Shown here: one piece after another, positions 29,476 through 44,306 of the stretch
Position numbering within the stretch: the first letter of the stretch is position 1
Layout of the letters: the number at the start of each line of letters is the position of its first letter
Origin: Neocallimastix lanati (nom. inval.)
Taxonomy: Eukaryota; Neocallimastigomycota; Neocallimastigomycetes; Neocallimastigales; Neocallimastigaceae
Assembly (NCBI GenBank): GCA_016946835.1
Contig: JACVTC010000006.1
Coordinates: 1,830,001 to 1,885,000, forward strand
Length of the DNA: 55,000 nt
Reading direction: 5' to 3'
Made by a program: the position numbers and the translations under genes
Notes under the pieces: model-generated
What the model was told of the DNA's origin: nothing
The model's database searches: none
Seen by the model: only the letters and a program-made list of their open reading frames with translations

Positions 29476-30411
29476 CAATTTTATTAAAGGCTTATAAAAT
29501 GAAAATTTAATATAAATTGATATGTGGCTTTTATGTAAATATTATGAATTTTTTTATCAAAATATATATTTTATTTATTATTATTTATTAATATTATTGT
29601 TATTATTATATTATTATTAGTATTAGTAATAGTAAATAATAATAAATAAAAATAAATAAAATAATACTAATAATATTTATTACTTTATTATTATTTATTA
29701 TTATTATTGTTATTATTAATTATTATTATTATTATTTATTATTTATTATTATTATTCATTATTATTTACCTAAATCAAATAATTTTAAGCTTTATATGAA
29801 ATAATTAACCAAAAGTTAATATTAATATGAATATGTTCATTCTATATTGGTGTTCATTTATATTTTAATCTATATTATTATTATTTATTTAAAAATAATA
29901 GATAACAATATAAAACAGCCAAACTAATTAAAACTTTATATTTTAAATTTAATTATGATATTTCAATACAAAATATTAATTAAACTGTTTGGCTTTGTTA
30001 TTCAATATATATCTATTTATATATATATTTATATATATATACCTTTTGATTATCATGTTCAAAATACCAAATAGTAATAGATAATGGTGAATAATATATG
30101 TCATAAAGTTCCATATAAGAAAAAATGATTGCTGTTCTGTAAATATTTAATATAATGAAGTCTCTCATAATCTTTATTAAATCATTAAGATAAAATTACA
30201 ATAATTGAACAAAAAAAAAGTTTCATAGTATAAATTATTTTAGTAAGATTAAAATGACCATTTTTTATATAAATACATATTATATTTTAATAATCTAAAT
30301 AAATTGGTAATTAAAAATATATATCTTATATTTACTTGAATATACTAAATATATAAAAATTATAATAATTATAAACATATGAAAATTTAAAAATTATTAT
30401 TCATTAATATT

Positions 30412-30742
30412 TCTAATTTATTATTTCTAATTTATTATTTATTATTTATTATTTACTATTTATTATTTATTATTTATTATTTATTATTTACTATTTATTA
30501 TTTATTATTTATTATTTATTATTTATTATTTATTATTTATTATTTATTATTTATTATCTATTATTTATTATTTATTATTTATTATTTATTATTTATTATT
30601 TATTATTTATTATTTATTATTTATTATTTATTATTTATTATTTATTATTTATTATTTATTATTTATTATTTATTATTTATTATTTATTATTTATTATTTA
30701 TTATTTATTATTTATTATTTATTATTTATTATTTATTATTTA

Positions 30743-30784
<42 letters not shown>

Positions 30785-31512
30785 TATTATTTATTATTAA
30801 TTATTTATTATTTATTATTTATTATTTATTATTTATTATTTATTATTTATTATTTATTAATTATTATTTATTATTTATTATTTATTATTTATTATTTATT
30901 ATTTATTATTCAATTATTTATTATTTATTATTTATTATTTATTATTTATTATTTATTATTTATTATTTATTATTTATTATTTATTATTTATTATTTATTA
31001 TTTATTATTTATTATTTATTATTTATTATTTATTATTTATTATTAAGTATTAATTATTAATTATTTATTATTTATTATTTACTACTTATTATTTATTATT
31101 AATTATTTATTATTTATAAGTTATTAATTTGTTATTTATTATTTAATTATTTATTATCTAATTATTTATTATTTATTATTAATTATTAATTATTTATTAT
31201 TTATTATTTATTATTTATTATTTATTATTTATTATTTATTATTTATTATTAATTATTTATTATTATTATTTATTATTTATTATTTATTATTTATTATTTA
31301 TTATTTATTATTTATTATTTATTATTTATTATTAATTATTAATTATTAATTATTTATAAGTTATAAGTTATTAATTGTTATTTATTATTTAGTTATTTAT
31401 TATCTAATTATTTATTATTTATTATTAATTATTAATTATTTATTATTAATTATTAATTATTTATTATTAATTATTAATTATTTATTATTTAATTTTTTAT
31501 TATTTATTATTT
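30412..31512. repeat. 1.1-kb (TTATTTA)n heptanucleotide array
   Basis: This is the largest array in the window. Long pure TTATTTA runs are broken by an (ATT)n insert at ~30750-30782, TTCAATTA interruptions, and a decayed right third (31050-31500) that includes a duplicated TTATAAGTTATTAATT-type segment near 31115 and 31352. The T-rich strand is on top. Confidence 0.93.
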
Positions 31513-32575
31513 ATTAAATAGAATCAACCACATATATATATAAATGAGCTTTTTTTGATAAACATTTATATTAAAATAATGATTAAAATTATACAACAAT
31601 ATATATAGTTTATGTTTTAAAAAAAAATTAAAACAAAATTTATTATAATAATAATAATAATATTGATGATTATTATTGTATCTCTTATTTATTTTTTATC
31701 ATTATAAATAATAAGTATTATTATTTAAATTGTTATTCTATATTTTGTAATTAATTATTATTATTATTTTTCTCATTAATTATAATTTATTATGGTTAAA
31801 TTATATAATAAGAAGTAAAGAAATTTTAATGATATAATAGAAATAAAATAAATAAAGAAAAGATAAAAAAAATTGACATTATTATTAAAATGTAATTAAT
31901 TACATTAATAAAAATGAAAAATAAAAAAGTAAAAATATATATGTACATATATTTATATATAATAATTTAATATGTAATGTCTAATAGTTAAATATTTTTC
32001 TATATATATTTTTTTACTATTATCTATATCTATTATATACATGATAATAATATTTATAATAATAAAATAAAAATACAAAAAAAATAATAATAAAAAAAAA
32101 AAAATAAAAAGGAATTTTTAAATTAAACTTTATTTAACTATATAAACTTCATAAATTTCCTTTTATGGGTTTTAAATGTCACTAAGCGGGTGATTAAAAT
32201 TTCAAAAAGTTGATATTTGATACCTCTTTATTTCCTATCGAAAATTTTTTGAAATCTTTACTTTTATTATATTATATTCAATTTTAATTATAGTTTATTT
32301 TAGTATATGTCTTAAAATTTTTTTTTTTTTAATTTAATATTATTTTTCTATTATCTATGTATATTGATATACTCTTTGTTTTTCTTTACATTATTCAAAA
32401 AAGTAATAAAGTAATTAAAACTTTTTTTTTTTAAAAAAAATGAACTAACTATTCAATGAAATCACGTGGGCCATTCAACTTAAATGATATATATATTTTT
32501 TAGTTTTATTCTTCTACATATATTAATAAAACTAATTTATTTTATTTTAATTTTATTTTGCTTTATATTATTTTT

Positions 32576-32610
<35 letters not shown>

Positions 32611-34356
32611 TTAATTATGATATTTTCAAATAAGGAAATAATTTAGAAATTAGAATATACTAATTAAAGCAACTAAATATTTTATATATAAATTTTATTT
32701 ATTAGTAAAGTTTATATATTTAAAGTAATACTAATGATATTGATATAAAATCTAATAATACACCAACCAGTTTCATAAAAAATTTATTAATAATTAAATA
32801 GTTTTTTATGATGATGGTTATAATTAGTATATACAATTTTCATAGTTATCTATATATAAGGAATAGGGTTTTTTTAATCTTAATTTTATTATTATTGTTC
32901 TTTAAATTTATTCTTATTTATTTTTTTTTTTAAAGAAAAAAAAACATATTCAATAAAAAAAAAGAATTTAAATATATAATTGATTATTAAATACAATAAT
33001 TATTATTATAAAATACAAATAGACTTTATTACATTATTATGCATAGACTTCCTATGTATTAATTAATCTTTTTTCTTTTTTTTTTTTTTTTTTATTAGTA
33101 ATACTTTTGAATATTATATTTTTATTTTAACAAAAAATCTACTTATTTAATTACAATATACATGAATTATAAATAACAAAATCTTTTTTTTTTTTTTTTA
33201 ATTTTTGTTTTTTTTTATACTATATAAAAAAAAAAGTTTTTGCTATTTATTAATAAGATCATTTTTAAAAAATATTTATATATATGTATATAAATTCTAT
33301 AGCCATAAAATATTCATTCTTGTTGGAGCTCTTTAGTATTTAAGGGAATAAAAATAAACTTTAATTGTTCAAAACCTAATTTTTTTTTGTATATAGTCAG
33401 ATTTTAGAAAATTATCTAATCAATATTGTATTGGTAAACCCTTTGCATCCAAGAAAATTAATGTCATATTGATAGATCAAATAAATAAAATAATTGTTAC
33501 TATTAAAAAATTTTTAATTATATTGGTATATTATATATGAGCCACTCCTCATACAATGAAATGAATAGGAATTGAATCCTAATGAAAATAAAATTTTTCT
33601 TAGCTCAAATGAAAATATCAATAAATATTAAGTTAACTTTATTTATTTCTTGATTCTATTTTCATAATGTATCATTAATAGAATTTAATTGTAAAGTCTT
33701 TCATTAACTTTTTTTAATAACTTTCATATTAATTGTATTTCTTAATTATTCCTTTTTTTTTTAAAATTTGAAATTATTATATAATATAATTTTAATATTA
33801 AATGTTAATTAATTGATATATCATTTATACTGAATAAAGTCATGAAAGCTTATTATCTTTTTAATATTATTAATATAAATAAAACAATGAAATATGTATA
33901 TACAATATTTCTATACCATAGACATAAAAAAAAAAGAAAAAAAAATTGTATTATTTTTTTTAACATTTTTATTAATCCTATTAATATTAATATTAATATT
34001 AATATTAATAATAAAAATTATTATTTATATTATATATAATTTTTATCAACAACGAATTGGTAATGAAGGAAAATTTTGGAATATATATATATATAATTAT
34101 ATTAATTATTAATATTAAAAATTCTTAACAGATTTTGATATATAAATTTAATAAAAACTTATTGTTTTTTATTTATTTATTTATTTATTTATTTATTTTT
34201 TATGGTTATAATTTACAAATTATACCGCTTTATTTATTTTATATTAAAAAAAAAATAGTTATTAATTATTTAAATCTTATAATTACTTTTTAGTCTTCCT
34301 TTTATAAAATATTAATAATATTATTTTTTAATAAAAATTTAAAAGATCACTTTATT

Positions 34357-34411
<55 letters not shown>

Positions 34412-35795
34412 TTAATATTTTTATTCCTTTTTTTTTTATTTCAAAAAAAAAAAATAATAATAATAATAATATTTAGTATTTTATACAGTAGTATCTATTG
34501 GGAAAATGATAACATATTAATATTATTTTTATTTTTTTTTTAATTTGTATTTGAGAAATATTGATTTTTAAAATTAGAATTTAATAAAAATAAAAATAAA
34601 AAATAAAAAATAAAAAAATTGGTTATTTCAAAACTGTACATAATTATCACTCATTAATAATTAATTAAGGTATTAAAAACTACTTTCCAATTATTATTAT
34701 TATTTTAATAAAAAAATTAATCAAATATTTTTATTCAATAAAATTTGTATTAATTTATATTATTACTAAATCTATAAATATATATATAAATATACATTTT
34801 TTTTAAATGTCATTAAATATTATTTATATTTTTAATTAAATAGTTGTTTACTAAATATTTAAAAAATTTTAACTATAAATAATACTATTTTATCATAAAG
34901 TTTTAATATTATAGAAATATATACATATATAATTTTTTATTTCTATCAGCACCATATTCATTGAAATAGTTTATTTGTTACATTATCCATATTCAAAGAT
35001 ACCATTTAAACATTTTTTTATATATATTTTCATTTTTGCTTTTATATATATATATATATATGAAAAACAAATTTTTAAATTTAAATTTTATATATATATA
35101 TTTTTATTGAAGTTTTTATTTTTATTATTATTATTGAAATCTATGCTAGATAGATATCGTCATTTTATTTTAATAATGATAAAATTAATCTTCTAATAAT
35201 ATCATTATCATAATAAAGGAACTTTTTTAATTAAAAATATATATTTTTTTTCTTTTCTATGCTTTAATAAAATTTTAATTTGGAAAAATATATATCAATT
35301 ATATTAATATAATTCTCAATTATAAATTTAATCCTTCGAGAATTACCAACTTTTTATTGTAAATAATTTTAATATAATATCATTAATACATATATAAATA
35401 TTTTTTTTTTAATTATTTTTGTTTCTATTATGGTTAGAATGGTTGTTCCCAATGTTTAAAGTATCAAATAAACCTTAATATAAGAATAAAAAAATATTTA
35501 AGAAAAAAAAAATTTTTTTTTTTTAATTAATTCTGAATAATTATGAATTAAATTAATGAACACTTTCAAAAGAATACCTAATAAGTATTGAAAATATGGT
35601 AATAATTTATTGATAAAGTAATTCCCCGAAATTTTATTTTTATTTTCTTATTTTTTTTTTTTTTTTTTTTATCTTATTTTAATATTAAGACCGAGTCTTT
35701 CATAAAAAATAAAAATATTTTTTTTTTATTTCATAATTAAAAAAGTTTATTGGAGAAGTGGGGAATCTAAATTTGTGTAACCTTAATTATCTTTG

Positions 35796-35832
<37 letters not shown>

Positions 35833-36468
35833 TTTCAGTTTTAATATTTTTTGATTTTAATCAAATAAAAAATAAAGTTAATAAATTAAATAAAAATCAT
35901 GAAATCTAATCTTTATTAATAAACCAATATATTATAAAGATTAAAATAAAATAAAATAAAATAAATATTATATTTTATATATTATATACATAATTTTTTT
36001 TTTAATTTTTTTTATTTTAATTTTTTTTTTTTTTCTTTTTATTATTTTTCTTTCATTAATATTTTTATTTCAAGAATAACGAAATATTTATAAATATTTT
36101 AATAATATTTCAGATAACTTCAACTATAGTAAATAATAAAAATTTTATTATTTAAGTAATATTGTTTAAAGGGTAAAAATTATAATATTATTATATTTGT
36201 TAAAAGAATAACAAGTAAAATAAAACAAATATTGAAAAAAAAAAAAAAAAAAAAAAGAAAAAAAAAGAGATAATAAAGTTATTAAATAAATAAAATGTTT
36301 ATAGAATAATATTATATAAATAAATTTTGTTTATAATTTGAAATGTTAAATATATATGTATGTTTATATTACCATTATAATTATTAATATCTTTTATTTA
36401 AAAATAATAATAAAAATTATGTTTATTTCATATTATATATACATATATAAATAAATAAATAAATAGAA

Positions 36469-39350
<2,882 letters not shown>

Positions 39351-39968
39351 GTTTCTTAATAAAAAAAAAATAAATAAAGAAAAATAAAAATAGAAAAAAT
39401 TAATTAAAAAAATAAATTAATACTAATAGAGAAAAGTAAAAGAAGATAAAGTAAAAAAAATAAAAATAAAAATAAAAATAAAAATAATTAAAATAAATAA
39501 AAATGATGATAACAAGATAACAATAATAATAATAATAATAATAATAATTTAAAAAAAAAAAAAAAGGCCATACCAAATATAAAAGAGGAATAAATAAAAA
39601 ATAAATGAATAAAAAATTTTTAATCTTCCAATTTTTTTTTTTAAAAAAAAAAATAAAAAAAAAAAAAAAACATATATAAATATATATTTATATATTTTAA
39701 TAAAATAAAACAACCTAATAAGATTATAATTAATATTTAATAAAAGTATACAATTTACAATATATATATATTTAAAATAATAAAATAAAAAATGAATGAA
39801 TTCTTTTTATATATATATGTGTTTATAAAAAAGATACTTTTTATATTTTATTTCTTTATTTTTTCTACTAAATATTTTTATGTGTTTATTCAAAGAAAAA
39901 AAAAAAAAAAACTAAAAGCTAATTAAATTTATAATTATGATCTTTTTTTTTTTTTTTTTTTTTTTTGA
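39351..39968. other. Intergenic, A/T-rich
   Basis: This is the 3' flank of the aminotransferase gene. It contains poly-A/T runs and no coding or RNA signature. Confidence 0.6.
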
Positions 39969-40364
39969 TTTTTGATTTTTGTTTATCGGATGAGGTTTCT
40001 ATCCTGGGATATCATGAGACCACACGTGATGTCCATAAGGCTTTCCCTCAAATGATTATTTCACCCAACCCTGATACTACGCTTTCAATTGAAGCATAGA
40101 CCTTGATGATTGTAAAATTTCCAATCGCCAATGATTACACCCACTAGGGAGGAGTTAATGGTTCCGTTCTGATGCTCGTGGTCATTAGAGATATATGTAG
40201 GAACGTTAGGAATGCATCTCCGGGCAGTGTGTAACGACGATTGAGAGCGGCGAAGCTGATACAGTATGCCAATAACTCATCACCTTACAGTTAATTAATA
40301 ACTGTATGGCCATATGGGAGATGGGTACCCATATGTGCAAAGTCTATGTTTTTTGATTTTTGTT
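39969..40364. other. GC-richer islet flanked by 15-bp direct repeats, unidentified
   Basis: The interval 39984-40349 is markedly richer in G+C than its surroundings and contains no long ORF on either strand. The 15-mer TTTTTGATTTTTGTT occurs at both edges (39969-39983 and 40350-40364), which could be a target-site duplication. It contains two strong hairpins: ACAGTT/AACTGT (40287-40305) and CATATGGG/CCCATATG (40311-40335). Either a structured non-coding RNA gene or a retroposed or inserted short element would fit. I checked by eye for tRNA A/B boxes and for the usual U1, U2, U4, 5S, SRP and RNase P signatures and could not place it. Confidence 0.5.
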
Positions 40365-40849
40365 AATTATTATAGTTGTTTTAAATATTATTATTGTTAT
40401 TATTATTAATTATAATTAATTAATTATTATTATTTTGTACGACTTATTTTCATTTCTTATTTTTATTTTTTATTTTTTATTTATTAATTTTTAATATTTA
40501 GTATATTTGTTAATTAAAAATATTATATATATATATACTTTTTTTTTATTTGATAGTTTTTTTTTCTATATATATATATAACTTTTTCATTTATTTATTT
40601 ATTTAAATTTTTTTCTATATATATATAAATTTAACTGTGAACTCTCAATTTGTTTTTATATGGATTATTTATAATTAGAATTCTTAATACTTTATAACAA
40701 CGACTTTTTTTTTTTTTTTTTAATATATAATAAACAAAAAGCAATAGATACACCATATATCAATTCATAAAGAATATAAAACATATATGGTGGTCCGCAT
40801 ACACTACCTTAGCAACAATCATCAAACATACATTCACTTTTTTTTTTTT

Positions 40850-41021
40850 TTTTGTACATTTTTCACCATCATCTAAATCATAATCTGCTTTACCTTCACC
40901 TATCATATCTACGTATGTTTTTTTTTTCCTATAAAAATACTATTTGAACATTTATTGGATAAACAATCTTTCACTAACAAGACCATTCAATATTCTTTTT
41001 ACTGTATTAAAATCAATACAA

Positions 41022-41053
<32 letters not shown>

Positions 41054-41219
41054 GTTTTCACACTGTTTTCTTAAATTTTTTTTTTTTTTATTTAATTTAT
41101 TTTACTTATTTTATTTATTTAATTTATTTTATTTATTTTATTTTTTTATTCATTTTATTTTATTTTTATTTTACAAAATTTTTCATATCATCTTTATATC
41201 CTTTTCTAAACAATGGCAT
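40850..41219 (-). pseudogene. Possible remnant of a small gene
   Basis: Short minus-strand pieces look protein-like: MPLFRKGYKDDMKNF from ATG 41219, followed by a GTAAAA donor; KRILNGLVSERLFIQ before a stop near 40962; and YVDMIGEGKADYDLDDGEKC near 40920-40860 before a poly-A run. No single spliced frame joins them without a stop, and homopolymers of ~29 and ~17 nt interrupt the region. It may be a decayed gene or chance. Confidence 0.22.
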
Positions 41220-41220
41220 T

Positions 41221-41945
41221 AAATTTTTTTTTTTTTTTTTTTTTTTGCAGCGAAAATTATTGCAAACTCTAATCTTTATATTTATTTATTCATTTATTAA
41301 TTATATGAATATTTTTAATATTAATAAAAAATAAAAATAAAAAAAAAAAATAAAAAAAAAAAAAAAAAAAGAAATAAATAAATAAATATTAGTTATTCAG
41401 TTAGATTATTATAATATTTAAAATAGTAATGTGGAAAAAAAAAAATATTCGAAAATAAACCGTGTATATATAAATAAATTCAAAAAAAAAATATTCAAAA
41501 ATAAACAATGTATATATAAATAAATTCAAAAAAATATATTCAAAAATGAACTGTGTATATATAAATAAATTCAAAAAAAAAAAAAAAAATATTCAAAAAT
41601 AAATTATGTATATATAAATAAATTCAAAAAAAGAAAAAAAGTTCATAGGTAACGAAACTTCACCTTTAAAATCATAAAGATTTCTGTTTAAAGGAAATTT
41701 TTTATTTCAGATTTTTTTTTTCGGGGGGTTTGAATGGTCTATCTGAAAGAAATTATAATCTTCTCCTTCAGAGGCATTATCCTATACTATCCTGTCTTAA
41801 CTGTATTGTCAGCGTTGTTGCCTCCTGGTTAGGGTTAGCTTGAGTTTATACTGTCGGAATAGCAATCCTTATTGAATACTAGTCCTTGGTATAATTTTTT
41901 TTTTTGTAAAGAGAGCCGTAGATCGCACCACCAATGATGCTTTAG
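41221..41945 (-). mobile_element. LINE-like 3' fragment, copy 1 (decayed)
   Basis: This region is paralogous to 50870-51350. It starts with a poly-T run (41222-41246; a poly-A tail in minus orientation), followed by the shared GCGAAAATTATTGCAAA and TTTAATATTAATAAAAAAT 3' flank. Further on it shares TGAATGGTCTATCTGAAAGA, TTCTCCTTCAGAGGCATT, TCAGCGTTGTTGCC and GTAAAGAGAGCCG with the second copy. Minus-strand reading is interrupted by stops. The reverse transcriptase portion is visible only in the second copy, so the LINE label is transferred from there. Confidence 0.6.
41446..41632. repeat. ~45-bp tandem repeat, four copies
   Basis: Units of TATTCAAAAATAAAC, TGTATATATAAATAAATTCA and a variable poly-A start at about 41446, 41492, 41537 and 41590. 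The array lies in the 3' non-coding part of the LINE-like fragment; copy 2 at 51080-51110 has only one degenerate unit. Confidence 0.85.
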
Positions 41946-42283
41946 AATTTTTTTTTTTTTTTTTTATTTTATATAATTAATTAATTAATTAATTATTTAT
42001 TTATTTCCAGTGTGTACTCCTAACCCCTCTCAGGGCAGTGGAAATATTAAGGTAGTCACCTCATACACTTTTTTTTTTTTTTTTTTTTTTTTATAAAGGC
42101 AGAGTTGTCCCTATTGGATGATCTTACGAAGTATTCAGTATTGGCTCTCTCTGACATATATATTATTATTGCTACTTGAGAATTTTATACTGGTTACTAC
42201 TTCTCCGAGTGCTTTTCTAGTTCGTAAATTCCCCCTGGAAGTGAGGTTTTATTATAACCTAACCCATAGAATTTGGTTCTAGC
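41946..42283. other. Unassigned mixed-composition segment
   Basis: This segment carries poly-T runs at 41947-41965 and 42069-42091, between which lies a GC-richer piece (AACCCCTCTCAGGGCAGTGG). A second GC-richer piece follows at 42092-42280. Each follows a poly-T tract in the manner of a reverse-oriented retroposed fragment, but I cannot identify the source. Confidence 0.35.
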
Positions 42284-42565
42284 GGGAGAGTTGCATTTCC
42301 CAAATTGTATTTCGCCAGATTGCATTTCGCCAAGTGGCGTAGTATTAAAATGTTGCATTTCCCCAAGTTGAATTTCCCCAAGTTGCATTTCGACAAGTAG
42401 AGTATTGATATAAATAAATGAATAAATAAATAAATATTAATTCAAAATATATTTTATATTAAAATTGTTTTTATGCGATATTAATAATATTTAATTTTAT
42501 TTATTTATTTATTTATTTATTTAATAATTTTCAATTTGGCGAAATGCAATTTGGCGAAATGCCCC
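42284..42565. mobile_element. MITE-like foldback element, copy 1
   Basis: The left end is built from repeats of TTGCATTTCGCCA. The right end carries the inverse, CAATTTGGCGAAATGC twice, then CCCC, giving imperfect terminal inverted repeats of ~35 bp (GGG...TTGCATTTC / GAAATGC...CCCC). The interior is A/T-rich with a TTTA run and no ORF with meaning. The size, lack of coding capacity and terminal inverted repeats are typical of non-autonomous DNA elements. Target-site duplications are not clear. Confidence 0.55.
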
Positions 42566-42587
42566 ACACCGGGGTGGAGGAATTATA

Positions 42588-42832
42588 GGGAGAGTTGCAT
42601 TTCGCCAGGTTGCGTTTGTCAAGTGGCGTATTATTAAAATGCTGCATTTCGCCAAAGTGGAGTATTGATATAAATAAATAAAAATTCAAAATAATTTTTT
42701 TTTTTTTTTTTTAAATTTATTTTTATTCAATATTAATAATATTTAATTTTAATTATTTGTTTATTTATTTATAAAATAAATTTCAATTTAGCGATATGCA
42801 GCATGCTTTCAAAAAAATTGGTAAAATTCCCC
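42588..42832. mobile_element. MITE-like foldback element, copy 2 (more decayed)
   Basis: This copy follows 22 bp after copy 1 in the same orientation. It has the same start (GGGAGAGTTGCATTTCGCCA), a shared subterminal GTGGAGTATTGATATAAATA, a shared AATATTAATAATATTTAATT interior, and a degraded right end (CAATTTAGCGATATGC ... CCCC). A third partial end, GGGAGGTTGCATTACCCC, lies at 50115-50132 beyond the LTR element. Confidence 0.5.
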
Positions 42833-42839
42833 ACTCCCA

Positions 42840-43005
42840 TAAATATTACTTACCTGTAACCCTAACCACCATATTTTGTAAAAACCTCTTGTGAGGAAAA
42901 CCTTGGAAAATGGTCATAGGTCGGGTTCGAACCAAAGGAAACCCTTACGTAGGCTAACCCATGGACTAACAACCTTGGTTCGACTTAGGTAGAACATGAT
43001 TAAAT
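42840..43005 (-). mobile_element. tRNA-derived SINE-like element (pol III boxes)
   Basis: On the minus strand TAGTCCATGGG (42968-42958) fits the A-box consensus TRGYNNANNGG at every fixed position, and GGTTCGAACCC (42933-42923) is a strong B box, 24 nt further on. No clover-leaf acceptor stem closes, so this is not an intact tRNA. A tRNA-related head of a SINE or a decayed tRNA is the natural reading. The LTR retrotransposon begins at its upstream edge, with the 7-mer ATTAAAT at 42999-43005 and again at 50028-50034, suggesting insertion beside or into this unit. Confidence 0.5.
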
Positions 43006-43797
43006 TTAATACAGAATGAACAAATAATACTAATTGTGCTAGAATAATATAAATTATTCTAACCTTATAGATTATTCTATTCTATATAATTGGAACTTTC
43101 CAATATTCTTCAAATATTACTAAATAAAAATCTTAAGTTAATAAATCACTAATTAACTTATAATTCCTTTTTGAATTATCGATCCGATTCCATTATAATG
43201 TATTAAAAATCTTTAGCCAAGAATATTGTCCTTGCCCACTTAATATATTAATATTATATTTCTTTTGTATTATGTTATATTGAAAATAATCAAATCTATT
43301 TAATTAGTTATTAAAATTTTCGTTATCAATTTAAATTTATTTTTAATTACTAAATTTAACTAAACCACAATAAAATATTCTGTATAATCTCTTTATTTTT
43401 ATTTTATATATATTAGTATTAAACTATTATTAAATAATTAATAATTCAATAATATATAACTACTATTTATAACAATAATATTATTAACTAAAATAATAAT
43501 TCAATTTCAATTTAAATGTTTTATTTATAAAAATAATTAGTAATTAGTTTATTAAAAAAAATAGTTAGGCTTTACAAATTTTAATTTGATAAAAAATATA
43601 AATACATGTAATTTTAGTGAAATAAAATATAATCAATAACTTTCTTTTTATTAAATAAATAATTATATTATTATTTTTTCTTTTATAAATTTAAATAAAT
43701 AAATATTGATTTTAAAACAAATTATTTTTTTTTTAATTGTAATTTTATTATTTGTGTTAATTATTATTATATTCCTAAAATTATATGAACCATACCA
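43006..43797 (+). repeat. 5' long terminal repeat
   Basis: It runs from TTAATACAGAATGAAC to ATATGAACCATACCA and is repeated as 49236-50026. The ends are not the usual TG...CA. It includes a GC-richer patch at ~43155-43240 (ATCGATCCGATTCC, CTTTAGCCAAGAAT) and an A/T-rich 3' half. Confidence 0.95.
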
Positions 43798-43805
43798 TGA
43801 AAAAT

Positions 43806-43822
43806 TGGTGGAGATATCGGGG
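43806..43822 (+). promoter_or_regulatory. Primer-binding site
   Basis: TGGTGGAGATATCGGGG begins 8 nt after the 5' LTR. Its reverse complement ends in ...TCTCCACCA, as expected of a tRNA 3' end (acceptor strand, discriminator A, CCA). The tRNA identity is not determined. Confidence 0.75.
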
Positions 43823-44306
43823 AATATAATAATAAATTAATACATTGGGGATAAAATTATAATATTAATAAATAATTTTTCTAATAAAACAAATATTTTT
43901 TTTAAAAAAGAAAACAATTTTTATATTTTTAACTAATTATTATTAATTGTTAAAAATATTAATTAATATTAAATTAAACTAATATTCGTGCATAGATTTC
44001 CGGGTTAAGTTTATCCTACATAGTAATTGGGCTAGTAGGCTCTGGACTGCTATTTTTTATATTGAAAATAGTAACCGTGGCACACGCGTGGCATGACACC
44101 TTTCAAGAGGTAAGCTGCACGTCAGACAGTGTGTACTATCAGATTGCACGATTATTATAATTTAATAAGTGATTAATAATAATAAATAATTAATAATTTT
44201 ATTAGTTAAAAGATTTATTTTTTTTAATTTTTTTTATTTTTACTTTTTTATAACAATTTATACATTACGAGGTTTAGCATTCTATAGATACAATAAATTT
44301 TATTTT
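43823..44306 (+). other. Untranslated leader of the retrotransposon
   Basis: The region between the primer-binding site and gag is A/T-rich up to ~43980. A GC-richer 160-bp block follows (43985-44150) with CGTGGCACACGCGTGGCATG and several in-frame stops. It likely holds the packaging/dimerisation region; no function can be assigned directly. Confidence 0.5.

Larger units (their letters stand above)
24083..36468. other. 12.4-kb gene-poor A/T-rich region
   Basis: This divergent region separates the starts of the APSES gene (-) and the aspartate aminotransferase gene (+). It consists of very A/T-rich unique DNA plus heptanucleotide arrays (listed separately) and TTTA runs at ~34160-34200 and ~34349-34412. 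Slightly GC-richer patches occur at 32150-32240, 32455-32480 and 33300-33470, but none shows a protein frame, tRNA boxes or a recognisable RNA. The short ORFs in it are simple-sequence translations. It may hold promoters and long regulatory DNA, or be a heterochromatic or centromere-like segment; the sequence alone does not say. Confidence 0.6.

Noticed and set aside
30412-31512. CRISPR array or protein-coding repeat
   Set aside because: The unit is 7 bp with no spacers; it is simple-sequence DNA in a eukaryotic genome.
33842-35196. Short ORFs rich in Ile/Asn/Tyr/Phe
   Set aside because: Their composition matches untranslated A/T-rich DNA and they have no domain-like pattern.
39984-40349. 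U4 snRNA, prompted by GATGAGGTTTCTATCC
   Set aside because: Only a short stretch resembles U4; the flanking conserved U4 parts are absent on both strands.
41820-41835. GGTTAGGGTTAG telomere-like motif
   Set aside because: It is a single occurrence in a LINE-like fragment, not an array.
42197-42388. 63-residue ORF with GEIQLGEMQ repeats
   Set aside because: It translates the iterated GCATTTCGCCAA ends of the MITE-like element.
42840-43005. Functional tRNA gene
   Set aside because: A and B boxes are good but the acceptor stem does not pair and the T stem has a mismatch.
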